From positions 60,358,398 through 60,422,397 of the forward strand of contig JBAIZL010000006.1 of the NCBI GenBank assembly GCA_036971475.1: a stretch of 64,000 bases of DNA, in the 5' to 3' direction. Below the pieces are notes generated by a model. It saw nothing but the letters and a program-made list of their open reading frames with translations. It was not told the DNA's origin and ran no database searches. Positions 11,978 through 23,077 of this stretch are shown piece by piece. The stretch comes from Prosapia bicincta. Its lineage: Eukaryota > Arthropoda > Insecta > Hemiptera > Cercopidae. Made by a program: the position numbers and the translations under genes. Position 1 is the stretch's first letter, and each line of letters opens with the position of its first letter.

Positions 11978-12940
11978 TATGGATAACAGACGAGCAAAAC
12001 GTTTCTAAGAAAATGTCATCACTGCCCAAACCCGCTGCAAAGATAGTCTGTATTTTTCTTTAGTTAATTTTCATCTTAATTATCTTCAGATATTGAATGT
12101 TGATAATTTGTTTAAATACAAACGTAAAAGATTTCCCGAAAACCTTGAAGTTTATTGCTATGCTGGGATTGTTTATTACTTCACCTAAACTATCTACTAA
12201 TAAACAATGCATTCTTCCAATAGCTCAGATCTTGAAGCATTTTATGCGAGAGTGGTACTGAATTGTTTGGGTTGAAGTTCACGTAAAGTGTGAGTGATAG
12301 TCAACATTATATATTTGTTATAGTAGTAAGCACAGCAAAATCACACGTACATATTACTTCACTTATTCAGCAGAATAATAACAGGCCAAACTTTCACATA
12401 ATAAACAGGCCAAATCTTTTTAGAAAGGAAAACATGCATTATAATCTAAATAATTTACAAATGTTGAAGGAAACATTACGTTAAAAATGATTAAAAATGT
12501 TCAATGTTAAAATTATACCTAATATTTTTCGTTTGGATAGATAATTTATTTTCATCACAGCCCACATATTCATTTATCACTACCCATTTTTGATTTATCA
12601 CTGCCCCCACATAATACGCACTCTAAACGAGTACAAAAACTTCTGTTATTCTCAACAATACTTTACATTTTGTTGGCACCAGACTGTACAGTTTAACAAC
12701 TTTCACGGTTCGTAAAAGGAAAATAACGTAGAAGCCAGAAACGCCGAAGAAACTTTCTCTGTTTTATGGACTAACCTTATTTAACGGTATAACTTATCGT
12801 TTTACTTTCTCGAATATTTATAGATATTCTAATTCAGTTACAGAGGCAGCTTCAAGATTTATATTTTGGGTAGGCAGAGTTTAGCGGAATCGTGACCACC
12901 GGCGGGAGAAACGGTTTGAAATTTAAATGGTGGTTAAAAG
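11978..12940. other. AT-rich non-coding DNA
   Basis: No supported gene or repeat. The short frame at about 12290-12484 has no recognisable domain. Confidence 0.4.
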
Positions 12941-14915
12941 GTATTTTTACTCTCAAGGCAAATAGATATAATAAAACAAAAGAGCTATTATTTAATACTT
13001 TATTGTTGCTTGCTGCATACTTAAGTTTCCTGGTATTTTTACTCTCAGGGTAAATAGATATAATAAAAAAAAGAGTAGGGATGGGCCGATTCCTAAAATT
13101 TTCGATTCCGATTCCGATTCTAAAATTTTCCTTTCGATTCTCGATTCTTTCAAGTTATATTAGCTTATATGCTAGTTCTCTAATGATTAATTTAGTTAAC
13201 ATCTTGGTCATATGGCAAAACCTTTTAAAAGTTCCGTTTTAATGTAATAGGCTACACAAAACCTTCAACCGTGAGAGTGATATCTGTCTATAATATAATT
13301 TATTAAGGTTAAGTTTCGGAGGAATAATACAGTGTTTCTGTTATCCGTCTATTCGCTCAACCGTCATGGCCACGGTTCCGACGGTGACGGTTAATCGAGT
13401 TTTTACTGTACTTTTTTGTGTTTTGTTCTGACATCTATAAATCAGTGGCAGTAAGACACGTGGGTGAGAGAGAGAGAGAGCAAAAGAGAGTATCGAACCC
13501 ACTCTAGTGAGAGAGAGAGAGAGACGAGCGATGTCAAACGACCAGAAATGGTTACGATCTTGATTGTTGTTGCTTCATAAATAATAATATTTTCGTTTAC
13601 TTTAATCATTTAATTCATTCAAATCAACTAATACATAAATAAGACATAGTTGGTAATTAATTATTTTTCCACACAAATATAATAAATTTTGTTTGGTAAT
13701 AAATTACTCCACACGCATATTTTAATAGTTAACAAAATAGGAATCGGAATCGACACTTTTATGAATGAAGAATCGAGTATCGACGATTCCTCGATACCAC
13801 CTAGAATCGACGATTCCTGGAATCGAGAATGGAATCTGCCCATCCCTACAAAAGAGCTATTATTTAATACTTTATTGTTGCTTGCTGCATACTTAAGTTT
13901 CTTGGTATTTTTACTCTCAAGGCAAATAGATATAATAAAACAAAAGAGCTATTATTTAATACTTTATTGTTGCTTGGTGCATACTTACGTTTCCTGGTAT
14001 TTTTACTCTCAGGGTAAAGAGATATAATAAAACAAAAGAGCTATTATTTAATACTTTATTGTTGCTTGCTGCATACTTAAGTTTCTTGGTATTTTTACTC
14101 TCAAGGCAAATAGATATAATAAAACAAAAGAGCTATTATTTAATACTTTATTGTTGCTTGGTGCATACTTAAGTTTCCTGGTATTTTTACTCTCAAGGCA
14201 AATAGATGTAATAAAACAAAAGAGTTATTATTTAATACTTTATTGTTGCTTGGTGCATACTTAAGTTTCCTGGTATTTTTACTCTCAAGGCAAATAGATA
14301 TAATAAAACAAAAGATCTATTATTTAATACTTTATTGTTGCTTGGTGCATACTTAAGTTTCTTGGTATTTTTACTCTCAAGGCAAATAGATATAACAAAA
14401 CAAAAGATCTATTATTTAATACTTTATTGTTGCTTGGTGCATACTTAAGTTTCTTGGTATTTTTACTCTCAAGGCAAATAGATATAATAAAACAAAAGAG
14501 CTATTATTTAATACTTTATTGTTGCTTGGTGCATACTTAAGTTTCCTGGTATTTCTACTCTCAAGGCAAATAGATATAATAAAACAAAAGAGCTATTATT
14601 TAATACTTTATTGTTGCTTGGTGCATACTTCAGTTTCTTGGTATTTTTACTCTCAAGGCAGATAGATATAATAAAACAAAAGAGTTATTATTTAATACTT
14701 TATTGTTGCTTGGTGCATACTTAAGTTTCCTGGTATTTCTACTCTCAAGGCAAATAGATATAATAAAACAAAAGAGCTATTATTTAATACTTTATTGTTG
14801 CTTGGTGCATACTTAAGTTTCTTGGTATTTTTACTCTCAAGGCAAATAGATATAATAAAACAAAAGAGCTATTATTTAATACTTTATTGTTGTTTGGTGC
14901 ATACTTAAGTTTACT
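12941..14915 (+). repeat. 92-bp satellite array, interrupted by a transposon
   Basis: About 13 head-to-tail copies of a 92-bp unit containing GGTATTTTTACTCTCAAGG, AAAGAGCTATTATTTAATAC and GCATACTTAAGTTTC. The first two units lie left of an inserted element (13076-13848); the rest follow it. Unit variants (TTGGTGCATAC/TTGCTGCATAC, TTCCTGG/TTCTTGG) alternate. This suggests local unequal exchange. Confidence 0.95.
13076..13848. mobile_element. Non-autonomous hAT-like element inserted in the satellite
   Basis: The termini are TAGGGATGGGCCGATTCC and, reverse-complemented, TAGGGATGGGCAGATTCC, a 17 of 18 match. Flanking octamers AAAAAGAG and CAAAAGAG differ at one base and are the 8-bp target-site duplication expected for hAT. 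The subterminal regions are rich in CGATTC words. The 773-bp interior has no transposase; (GA)n-rich sequence lies at 13465-13525. It splits a 92-bp satellite unit and so is younger than the array's start. Confidence 0.9.
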
Positions 14916-15185
14916 ATAATATTATGAGCATTTTTTTTTTTTTATGTTAGACGTATAACATTTATTGTTTTAAATTATTTACAATCAAAAAGGGTTTTAA
15001 CAAATAAATATAAAAAAGTCAGGCAGGCTCGCTGGAGCCGCTACTGTTCAGTTAGTACTTTTTCTGATGTGAATATGCATAAGAAGTATAGGTTAGTGGC
15101 AAAATATAAGTTCCGTCTTTCTTAATGCGTAGGCAGGTGGAGGATGCTGGCGGTCCTAATCTTAAGTCTTTTGTAATACGTCCCT

Positions 15186-15288
15186 GCATATACGTAAAGT
15201 TTTATAAAATTACAACCAAATCTAACCTAACTGGATACTTCGTAGGTATATTTTAAAATGGGTATATAGTAATGTTGTATAAAATAGT
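15186..15288 (+). repeat. 75-bp dispersed repeat, copy 1
   Basis: It contains ACTGGATACTTCGTAGGTAT and a flanking ATAAAATTACAACCAAATC. Related sequence forms a short tandem array at 20800-20990 and recurs at 47212-47322. Confidence 0.65.
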
Positions 15289-16409
15289 GTAATATTGCCC
15301 TACACTTAAATTTTAAAACCGACCACAAATACTTTTACTGCCTCAATCCAGATTAGAGCCACGTCCAGTAATAACGGATAAATATTAACTCTTAGTGGCT
15401 GTAGAAAGGAACTGAAGACGAGGGGACGTATTAGAAAAGACCCATGATCTTTCAAAAATATAAAACTTAAATCTCTTATTTATGACGTTTTTTGATTAAA
15501 TATGCCTGTTAAGAGTAGGCCTAACTAGTTTGAAATGTATAAAACCAGCAAGATATGCTGTTGCAATTACATTTCCTTAATTATTTGTCACATGAAACAG
15601 ATGTTTTAAATAATCCATCTCTGACATGGGCGACGCATGTACCCGGGCGACGCCAGGGTAAAACGATATTGATATTTTGGTTTAAAACTCACATTTACCC
15701 CTCATGCGCTTGACCTCACTATGGATCTCGCTCCAAAATTGCACTTTAGTGTCATTAAACCCAAATTTCGAATGCCTTTAAACTTAAAGTAGAACCTTAG
15801 TGCCATTAACCTTTCGTGCTTCAAGAAATGGTATTTAGGGTACGTTCGTAAATTCCGACCAGCTTAAATATGTAAGATTATTAATTGAATTAGGGGGAAA
15901 CAGATTTTAGTTTAAAGTACTAAATTTCATCACTTTTTCAGCGATAAAATATTGTTACCAGTTGTTAAACTTGACCGGTTCATTTCCCAGGACTCTGGTC
16001 CGAATACCCTCCCTCGAAATAATTTTCTGGCTGTGTTACTGCAACACATGAAATGAACAATGTGCTCACAACTCACAACGCAACGGAGATTGCAGTAAGA
16101 TTAATAAGAACCGATTTTTACAAAATTAATATTCTTAAAGGGAACAAACCGTTGTAAAATGTGACATTTTTAGCTATACTTGCTCAGAAACTATAAATGT
16201 CTTCCCAGCCAAGTTTGTACCGTGCGTTTTACTCCCCAACAAAAATTATTTTATTTGACAATAATAAAACTGCTCCAAAACTCTACATCATATCTATAAC
16301 AGCATACCAATATCAGTATAACATAAACAACATATATAATAAACAGAGATTAGCAATTCAAAATAAAATCACTTAAATCTATTAGGATAGATATTTATAT
16401 TTTATTATA
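15289..16409. other. Non-coding DNA
   Basis: No exon or element boundary could be supported. It is moderately AT-rich with no tandem structure. Confidence 0.4.
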
Positions 16410-17240
16410 AACAAGTAATATTAAAAAAAAAAAGTACATTCCTACTTCGGTTAACAAAGAGAAACATTATTTTAGTTACTTTTTATCACATAATTATAAT
16501 ATAATTAAAGTAACCTAAGCTATTCGCTAAAACAGCTGTTCTACCACATAACCTATAACATAAAATCAGCTGTTTAATGAAATCATATGTTATCACTTAT
16601 TTTAAGCCAAATGGGACAAAATAACTATATTGCATACCTTACTCCTTTTGTGAACATTTTTCTCTAACATATTAAACTACTATTAATTGATTATTAAATT
16701 TAATTACCGAATTAATCTTTATTTAATGTCTGTTAATAACTATTTAATGTGTTTAAGATTAATGCCAGATCAATTCATGCTATTACAAATGCAATCTACG
16801 TTTTGATTTTCTATCGGAAAGTCCTTTTCAAGAGCTAACAGTTTATTAATCAAATATTGAGCCATAGTTTGCAGTTTTTAACATTACCTTGTCTAGTGGT
16901 GCAATTTGACTTGTAAATGTTAATATTTATAAGGAATAATGAAATATTTGATTTTAATTACGTTAAAAGTATTGTTTATGAATGTAAAAACAGTAAACTA
17001 TGGCTTAATATTGGATTAATAAATCTTTAGCTCATGAAAAGGACTTTCGGATAGAAAATCGAAACGTAGAATGTATTTGTAAAAGCTTGAATTGGTCTGT
17101 GATCTGTCATTAACCTTAAACACATTAATGAATTAATATTTGAAAAAACATGTTAACATCAAGTGTCATCATCTACAAGTTTAAAAAAATGTATTTGAAC
17201 TTGAGCGGATGAATAAAAAGTATTTTATTAACCATTGAAA
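16410..17240 (+). repeat. R1 repeat family, copy 2, split by a hairpin element
   Basis: Positions 16410-16740 and 17130-17240 together match the R1 family. Between them lies an unrelated inverted-repeat element (16745-17128). The same family is also split by a hairpin at 44667-44830. Confidence 0.7.
16745..17128. mobile_element. Hairpin element nested in R1
   Basis: Inverted arms at about 16745-16885 and 16985-17128 share TTAATGTGTTTAAG, TAGAAAATCGAAACGTAGA-like and CATAGTTT words. The plus-strand arm contains CTCATGA, a short hairpin, then GAAACGTAGA (17031-17068), a one-mismatch version of the hammerhead-like core. The arms are imperfect, so the insertion is old. Confidence 0.65.
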
Positions 17241-18390
17241 ATATGAACAAATTACATATAAAGAGAGTATAAATTAACAGAAGGAATTGAAAAAAACCCG
17301 AATTTTTAAAAAAGTTAATTTTATTTCGCTTAGACGTTAACAATGTTGCTATGGTAACTATGAGCTAGTATTACTAGTTCAGTAGTACAGTAAATTGAAG
17401 ACTGTAAGGGGGGCCCTTAGAATACCCCCTAAGGGGTAATCTTCTAATAATTTTTCAAAATAATGAGTTATATTGAATTCACATAAGTCTGTTGTGTAAA
17501 TGAAATCCCGTCTTTTATTGGCCTAATTATTACGTAGGTGCCTCACCAAAAAATATATAATTCCCAAATTGAGACTACTATATTAAACAAATTAGGCTAT
17601 TTTTATTTTGAAAAACAGTCTGGACGAATTACGCCTTCAAACACTCGCTCACTTAACCTTGGCATGCAATCCACCCTCTTTACATATCGGGGATGGAATG
17701 ACCTTACACGCACAGGTTATCATCCCCTCAAATATATTAATCTAAGTATACTCTGATATACTGCTCAAATCTTGGGTTAAGCTATCAGAATATCTGAATA
17801 AAAACAAGGCAACGGAAAACAGCTGTAAAATCGAGCGAAAAAACGTTTAAAACGCTAGGCCTACTACATTATTGAAATTTTTAATGTATTCATCTAAACT
17901 CTATTAGGAATATCAATATATAATCGAGAGCATTTTTCTGCTTTTCCCAACATTATAATACTTTCCTCTGTTGGCGCGTTTCGGAATGACTCCATTTTCA
18001 AAAGTTAATCGCCTAAATCTTGAGTTCGTCTTCATATACTATTAGTCAGTTACGCCCTGACCACTTGCAGACTTCACTTCCTATTGGTACACGCCTACTC
18101 CCAACTCCACGTGTTTAGATAATTGATAGATTTAAACTTTTAAAAATAACGTCCAATTGTGAATTTATTAGTTCATTAATTACATTTCCTTTTTTTAATA
18201 TTACTTATAAATTTTAATATTTGTAATATATATAAGTTTGAATATTTTAGAAAATTTGGAAATTTTCAAAGAAACGTTTTTAAAAAAATGTAATACACGA
18301 ACAAATAAATACACAGTCGGACGTTATTTTTAGTTATTGATAAAGTTTAAAATTATCAATTAACTAAACGCGAGGAGTCAAGAGTAGGCG

Positions 18391-18620
18391 TTTATAGTGT
18401 GGACAACGTAACCGTGGACTTGGCCTTGAGAGATCGCAGTAGACGAAACTGGAGGGAGATGGCTGGTATGAATACTTTTCTACAAACATGATAAATACTA
18501 TCAAATCACTGACTTGTACGAGATATTAGATAAATTCGATGATAAATTAGCTTCGGTATTGTATAACAAACAATCTTGAAATATGTATAGACGAGTCGGA
18601 TGCAGAAGCTGTTGATGTAT
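18391..18620 (+). repeat. Dispersed 230-bp block, copy 1
   Basis: It matches 21353-21579 in direct orientation, including CTTGGCCTTGAGAGATCGCA, ACAAACATGATAA-like and CTGTTGATGTA words. It lies inside a foldback here and inside a pogo-ended element at the other site. Confidence 0.7.
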
Positions 18621-18807
18621 AGAACATTCTGAATATGTAATAAGTTTTAAGAAGTGGTAATACACGAGAAATCTCTCAGGGCTCAGTGCACGATTACATG
18701 GACTATTACACTATACCAATAGGAGGCGAGGACTGCAAGTGTCGAGGAAGAGGCCAACAGTATAAAAAGACGAATTCAAGATTCGGGTGAACTGTGCTAT
18801 TTAAGTT

Positions 18808-18836
18808 TTGAAAATGGAGTCATTCCGAAACGCGTC
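18808..18836 (+). other. Hammerhead-like variant motif
   Basis: TTGAAAA, then stem TGGA-GTCA-TTCC, then GAAAC-GC-GTC. The GAAAC and GTC parts are perfect, but the first core differs from CTGANGA at two positions. The mirrored arm copy at 17973-18002 has lost GTC. Confidence 0.3.
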
Positions 18837-18895
18837 AAAAAAGGAAAATATTGTAATGTTAGGAAAAGCAGAAACATTTACTGGAATATATACCG

Positions 18896-19980
18896 TACTA
18901 TTTCAAGATTGACAAGAGGTGACTTGAGTCACTTTCGGGACCATAAATAAGTAGCCTAAGTGCAAACGTCAATGCTGTGTTTTGTTTGTTTAGTCTTATT
19001 TAAAATCAAATACAATAAAAACTGTTTGTCAACCTCTTTCTATGAATAACAAAAAAGCATATTTACAAATAGGGGTCATGTACTCTCAACAAGAACTTTG
19101 ACATCCATGGACAATTTGATTACAAAACGCTGAGTTTGCGCATGCGCAACAATGGGCTACACATAAGCGTAGGCCATTGTGTGACAAATTTTCAACAATA
19201 GTAGGTTTTTTAAGCATATTTCTACACATGACTCAAACTGTGCAAAACTTTCTGACTTTCGGTTTCGAAACGTAGAAGAATGTAACGCGCAACTATCGTA
19301 CGACTGCAACTATCGTTCTGGGGGAATGCAACTAAGGACAAACAGCCTTTCTCCAAAGTGATCTAATTAAATCTCTGTATACAGAGACAAACGGAACGTA
19401 TACAATTTTATTGCTTCTTTCAACTTCTAGTTTCTTCACAGCGACTCAACTCATCCAGTGTAAAACGTAATGAGTAAAACTAAAGTAATTACCATGAGTT
19501 AATTCGAAGTACATTCCTAATTATTGTTATGCGGAAAAGTGTAGAAGAAAGAAATATGGTAAAAAAAAGAATAGTGCCTGTCTTTCGTTCCACCTCTTTG
19601 TTAAAGGGTACAAAGATAGATCTTTATGTGGAGAATCTCCAGCTGCAGCTCATGAAACCTTTACCCTCTCGGCCCGAGACGTGTTAAACGACACGTGACA
19701 CCAGTAAACAAGATCTTACAATCTTGCCGTGAGACTTGGACTGGTGAAACCCTCTGGAACGACACGAATTCCAACCAGACAGTTTTGACCGCTTTTCCAG
19801 AACTACTCGGCACCAGTAGAACCTTCTGAACGGCCAGGTTTCTGTACACCTATACCCCGTTTGATTAGTTCGGTCCAGTTGGTGCAATCCACTCTCGATT
19901 AGCATTACCTAAGAGCAGAACCGTCAGACTCGGCACTTGGTCCTAGGTGAGCATAAACCCATCCCGTGAAGTTTTAAGAG
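18896..19980. other. Non-coding DNA
   Basis: No gene or mobile element could be supported. The antisense frames near 19661-19905 lack any recognisable domain. Confidence 0.4.
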
Positions 19981-19988
19981 CTAATTCG

Positions 19989-20498
19989 TAGGGATAGTCG
20001 ATATTTTCTGTCCCAGTGACTTGTCACTGATATTCGTTTGTAGTTGGTGGTACCAGTGACAAAATATGGAAAATACCAGTTTCAATAACACCATTGTCTC
20101 GGATGCTTCCACATCGATCGGAGGCTCACAGTGCGTGACTCAAAACTATCTTCGGCGGAGCTTCGAAGAACTGAACTTTTTACTGTCGACTAGACTCGAC
20201 TGTTGGCTAGACTTACCGCTCAGCTCACGAAGCCAATCATCATGCAGTGACGTTGATTGAAAGGTGGAGGAAAATGTCTGTGTTATGATTGGGTAAAACG
20301 TTACTGGCTGGAAATTTACTGATATTTTTCCGCGGCTGTAATTGGTTTATTTGTCGCTGTCAGTGGCTCTATTCATTTACATCGTGTGTCATCGGAGCTG
20401 TTTCAGTATCCCTTGTCACCGGTAAAAGCTACTGATCCAAGCCTGGCCCTATCACCAATGTCACCGATCCGTTAAAGTCACAGGATCGACCATCTGTA
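19989..20498 (+). mobile_element. Non-autonomous hAT-like element, AGTGAC family, copy B
   Basis: The ends are TAGGGATAGTCGATATTTTC and, on the other strand, TACAGATGGTCGATCC. Flanking octamers CTAATTCG and TTAATTCG match at 7 of 8, a good hAT duplication. The interior has AGTGAC/GTCACT repeats and a GGTACCAGTGACAAAATATGG block shared with 6459-7112. It is 510 bp with no transposase. Confidence 0.85.
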
Positions 20499-20804
20499 TT
20501 AATTCGAAGTACAGTAGAATCTCATTAGAACGAATCTCATTAAAACGGACGTCGCTTATAACGGAGATAAATCACGCCCAAACTACTCTAACAACGTAAG
20601 TACAGTGGGTGAGGTTTAACCGTATCTCTGACCTTGAGATCGCTAGGCTGGACTGGGCTGCAGTGCGGGGTTCAAAACCCAACACTTCAGACACTGTTTC
20701 TGTAAAGAAAGAGACGCGATTACGAAAGAGGCGATATATGTATTGTATAATGTTTTCAGTTAGGCTAGTAGTGTTGTTGAACAAAAACTGCAGCAGTGGG
20801 GGAA

Positions 20805-20990
20805 GTAGTATACTTCGTAGGTATACTTTAATAAAGGTAGATATTAATGTTGAATAAAATTATTACCAAATCTATCCTGACTGGATACTTCGTACGTATA
20901 TTTTAATAAAAATAGATATTAATGTTGAATAAAATTATTACCAAATCTATCCTGACTGGATACTTCGTACGTATATTTTAAAGTAGGTAT
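20805..20990 (+). repeat. 75-bp tandem repeat, about 2.5 copies
   Basis: The unit contains ATCCTGACTGGATACTTCGT and AATGTTGAATAAAATTATTA. The period is 75 bp (GGATACTT at 20883 and 20958). Diverged single copies lie at 15186 and 47212. Confidence 0.9.
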
Positions 20991-21068
20991 AAAAGGAAGA
21001 AAACTCACTATGTAAAAATTAAATTTAACTTTGCCATTTTTATTCAAAAGGCATTTATAAATTTTTGA

Positions 21069-21091
21069 TAATACCTAACCTAACCTAACCT
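21069..21091 (+). repeat. CCTAA run resembling the insect telomere motif
   Basis: Four and a half CCTAA units in tandem. TTAGG is the common insect telomere repeat. At this length it is an interstitial short repeat, not a telomere. Confidence 0.85.
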
Positions 21092-21147
21092 AACACAACA
21101 AATAAGATTCATTAAAACTAGAATGTTTCAAGAAAAAAATTAAAATG

Positions 21148-21222
21148 GATATTCGGGATTTGAACCCGTAACTTACGATTAGTATGCCTGTACCTTAACC
21201 ATTAGGCCACAGGTTTCTACTG
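21148..21222 (-). pseudogene. tRNA-like sequence (SINE head or tRNA pseudogene)
   Basis: On the minus strand there is an A-box-like TGGCCTAATGGTTAAGG followed about 30 nt later by a good B box, GGGTTCAAATCCC. The acceptor ends (near AAACCTG and AATATCC) do not pair and the anticodon arm is poor, so it is not a working tRNA. It is best read as the promoter head of a tRNA-derived SINE or an old tRNA pseudogene. Confidence 0.5.
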
Positions 21223-21352
21223 TTATTGTTGATACAGTTTCTCTTATTACATTGTGGCTCATAGCTTCCCCTACATTCTCTCCCCTCTCAAGGAACCGAG
21301 TTGAAGGTTGCACATGCGCGTTGATGGATTTCCTACACCGGTGAAAGTCTAC

Positions 21353-21579
21353 TCTATAGTGCCGACCACGTAACCGTGCACTTGGCCTTGAGAGATCGCA
21401 TTAGGCAATACGGGGAGGGGTAGAGGGTCAATATAAATACTTTCCTTCAAACATGATAAGGACTGTCCAAACACTGAGTTGCATGAGACGGTTGATATTA
21501 GATAAAATAGCCTCGGTGTGAAATAACAAATATTCTTGAAATTAAGTGTAGACATATCAGATGCAGAAACTGTTGATGT
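21353..21579 (+). repeat. Dispersed 230-bp block, copy 2
   Basis: Direct match to 18391-18620, here inside the pogo-ended element. It is clearly diverged, with several substitutions and small gaps. Confidence 0.7.
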
Positions 21580-22240
21580 AACGTGTTTTCAGACAAGGAC
21601 AAGGGCACGGTTGCGTGATCCGCACCTATATATACCTCAAGCGAACCAAAGAATTGTGAAAACAATTGCAGGCGTACCAATAATGTTCATATTACTAACT
21701 TATCAAGTGTTGACAATTGTTTTGTAAGCAAATAATCTCCTACATGCTGAACACATTGGCTTATAAAGTGACTTTTATTATACAATCTCAAAACAATTTC
21801 AAAATGCTTCTAACGTAAGAGGAAAAATGTTTTAGCACAAGCATTGAATTTTACGTTCCGTAGCAGCAGCAAATGTGTTGATTTTTAATCTCTGTAAATA
21901 AAATGTACACGTTTAAAATTTATTTCTTTAAATTACGCTGTACAATTTTTTATACGTTTTATATGTATTTAAACCACTTAACAAGAACATTTTGCTTTAT
22001 AATGGATTTTCATTTAAACAGACAACTCTCAGCCCATTTAGCCCGTAATAACGAGGTTCTACTGTACACTTGAATACTACATAGACAGGGTGTCCGATCT
22101 AATCTACAACGCCTTTATAATCTCCACGAATATTCGCTACATTTCAGATCCAGTCAGATGGCTATCGCAGTCTCAGTTTAAAAGCAGAATCCTCCCCCCC
22201 CCTCCCAACGGGGAAAACCTGGCCATAAGACCCTGTAAAG

Positions 22241-23077
22241 CAGGGGTTTCCAAGCTGTGGTACGCGGGAAGATTTCAGGTGGTACGCGGGAAGATTTCAG
22301 GTGGTACGCGGGAAGATTTCAGGTGGTACGCGGGAAGATTTCAGGTGGTACGCGTGACGTAGCCTCATCAGGAAGCATACAAAATGAGTTAGACTTTGGG
22401 AAAAATTTATCGATTTAACAGAAGACAGTTCCATGATAGGATGTTTTTAAAGTGAAAACATTAATAGACTTCTGGATCAGGTGTAAATCCGAGTATCCAA
22501 TGCTCTTCCGGAAAGCTATGCTGTTTTTTATACCATTTGTCACTAGTTATTTCTGTCAAAGTAGTTTTTCTGAACTGTTGTATATACAAAATTAGAAACA
22601 AACTAACAAGTGTTGAAGAGGACTTTAGGATAACATTAAGTTCAAAATTATTTCTGCAGTTGACTCTTTACTATCAGGGAAACTGCAACAACCTGTGCAA
22701 TAATCAAAATACAAATTGAACTTCATTGATTTTTGATGATTTGTTAATTTTTCGGCTGTTTTTTGTACCAATCGTATAACATGTTTTGTATGGAAATAAG
22801 TATTAAAACAAAGGTATAATGTGCATAATTGTTTTAATTTTCTTTTATTGTCTTAACGTTATTAAAAAATAATGTTAAAATGAATGAATAGTTAATTACT
22901 TATTTTGTAAAAATAAAACAAATGGACGTGTTTTTGACAGAATATGTTTCTAAAAAAATTATGATCAGAGGGGTTTTCTTCCAATCTACACCCCTTAGAC
23001 TCCCTAAGGGTGGTGGTACATCAAAATCTACAAAAAGACTCAGGTGGTACGCTGTAGCTAAAATGTTGGGACCCCTG
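22241..23077 (+). mobile_element. Degraded hAT element
   Basis: The ends are CAGGGGTTTCCAAGCTGTGG and, reverse-complemented, CAGGGGTCCCAACATTTTAG, typical hAT termini of the ZBED5/FAM200-like lineages. Flanking octamers CTGTAAAG and CCGTTGAG agree at only 5 of 8. Just inside the left end, a 22-bp unit (GGTACGCGGGAAGATTTCAG) is repeated four times. GGTGGTACGC also appears inside the right end. A piece of transposase remains at 22470-22718. At 837 bp it is a deleted copy of an autonomous element. Confidence 0.8.
22470..22718 (+). pseudogene. hAT transposase C-terminal fragment, frameshifted
   Basis: One frame reads FWIRCKSEYPMLFRKAM and then FFIPFVTSYFCQSSFSELLY. This is the hAT C-terminal dimerisation region, where family members have F-W, EYP, LPF and TSYLCE-FS in this order. 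After a frameshift near 22580 the next frame continues KIRNKLTSVEEDFRITLSSK, matching the family's K-R-N-L-VE-DLR-LS segment. Positions 22470-22580 and 22580-22718 therefore come from one former gene. The catalytic domain and BED zinc finger are absent. It is a dead relic that could only supply a fossil for phylogeny. Confidence 0.8.

Larger units (their letters stand above)
17930..18895. mobile_element. Composite imperfect foldback element
   Basis: The outer arms (about 17930-18065 and 18745-18895) share TTTCGGAATGACTCCATTTT and GCTTTTCC. The inner arms (about 18110-18175 and 18305-18375) share AATAACGTCC and TTTAAACTTT. The inner and outer pairs have different centres because a 230-bp block (18391-18620) sits between the right inner and right outer arms. 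That block also occurs at 21353-21579. Both outer arms carry the motif TTGAAAATGGA, hairpin, GAAACGCG. Confidence 0.7.
20512..22064. mobile_element. Non-autonomous pogo/Tigger-ended element
   Basis: The termini are CAGTAGAATCTCATTAGAAC and, reverse-complemented, CAGTAGAACCTCGTTATTAC, both next to TA dinucleotides. This is the pogo superfamily signature. The 1,553-bp interior has no transposase. It carries a 75-bp tandem repeat, a CCTAA run, a tRNA-like segment and a 230-bp block shared with the foldback at 17930-18895. It starts six bases after the duplicated octamer of the hAT-like element to its left. Confidence 0.85.

Noticed and set aside
13689..14027. A 112-codon plus-strand frame at the edge of the satellite
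   Set aside because: It runs from the hAT-like element's right end into the 92-bp satellite and has no domain.
21148..21222. A working tRNA gene on the minus strand
   Set aside because: Good internal boxes, but the acceptor and anticodon stems do not pair.
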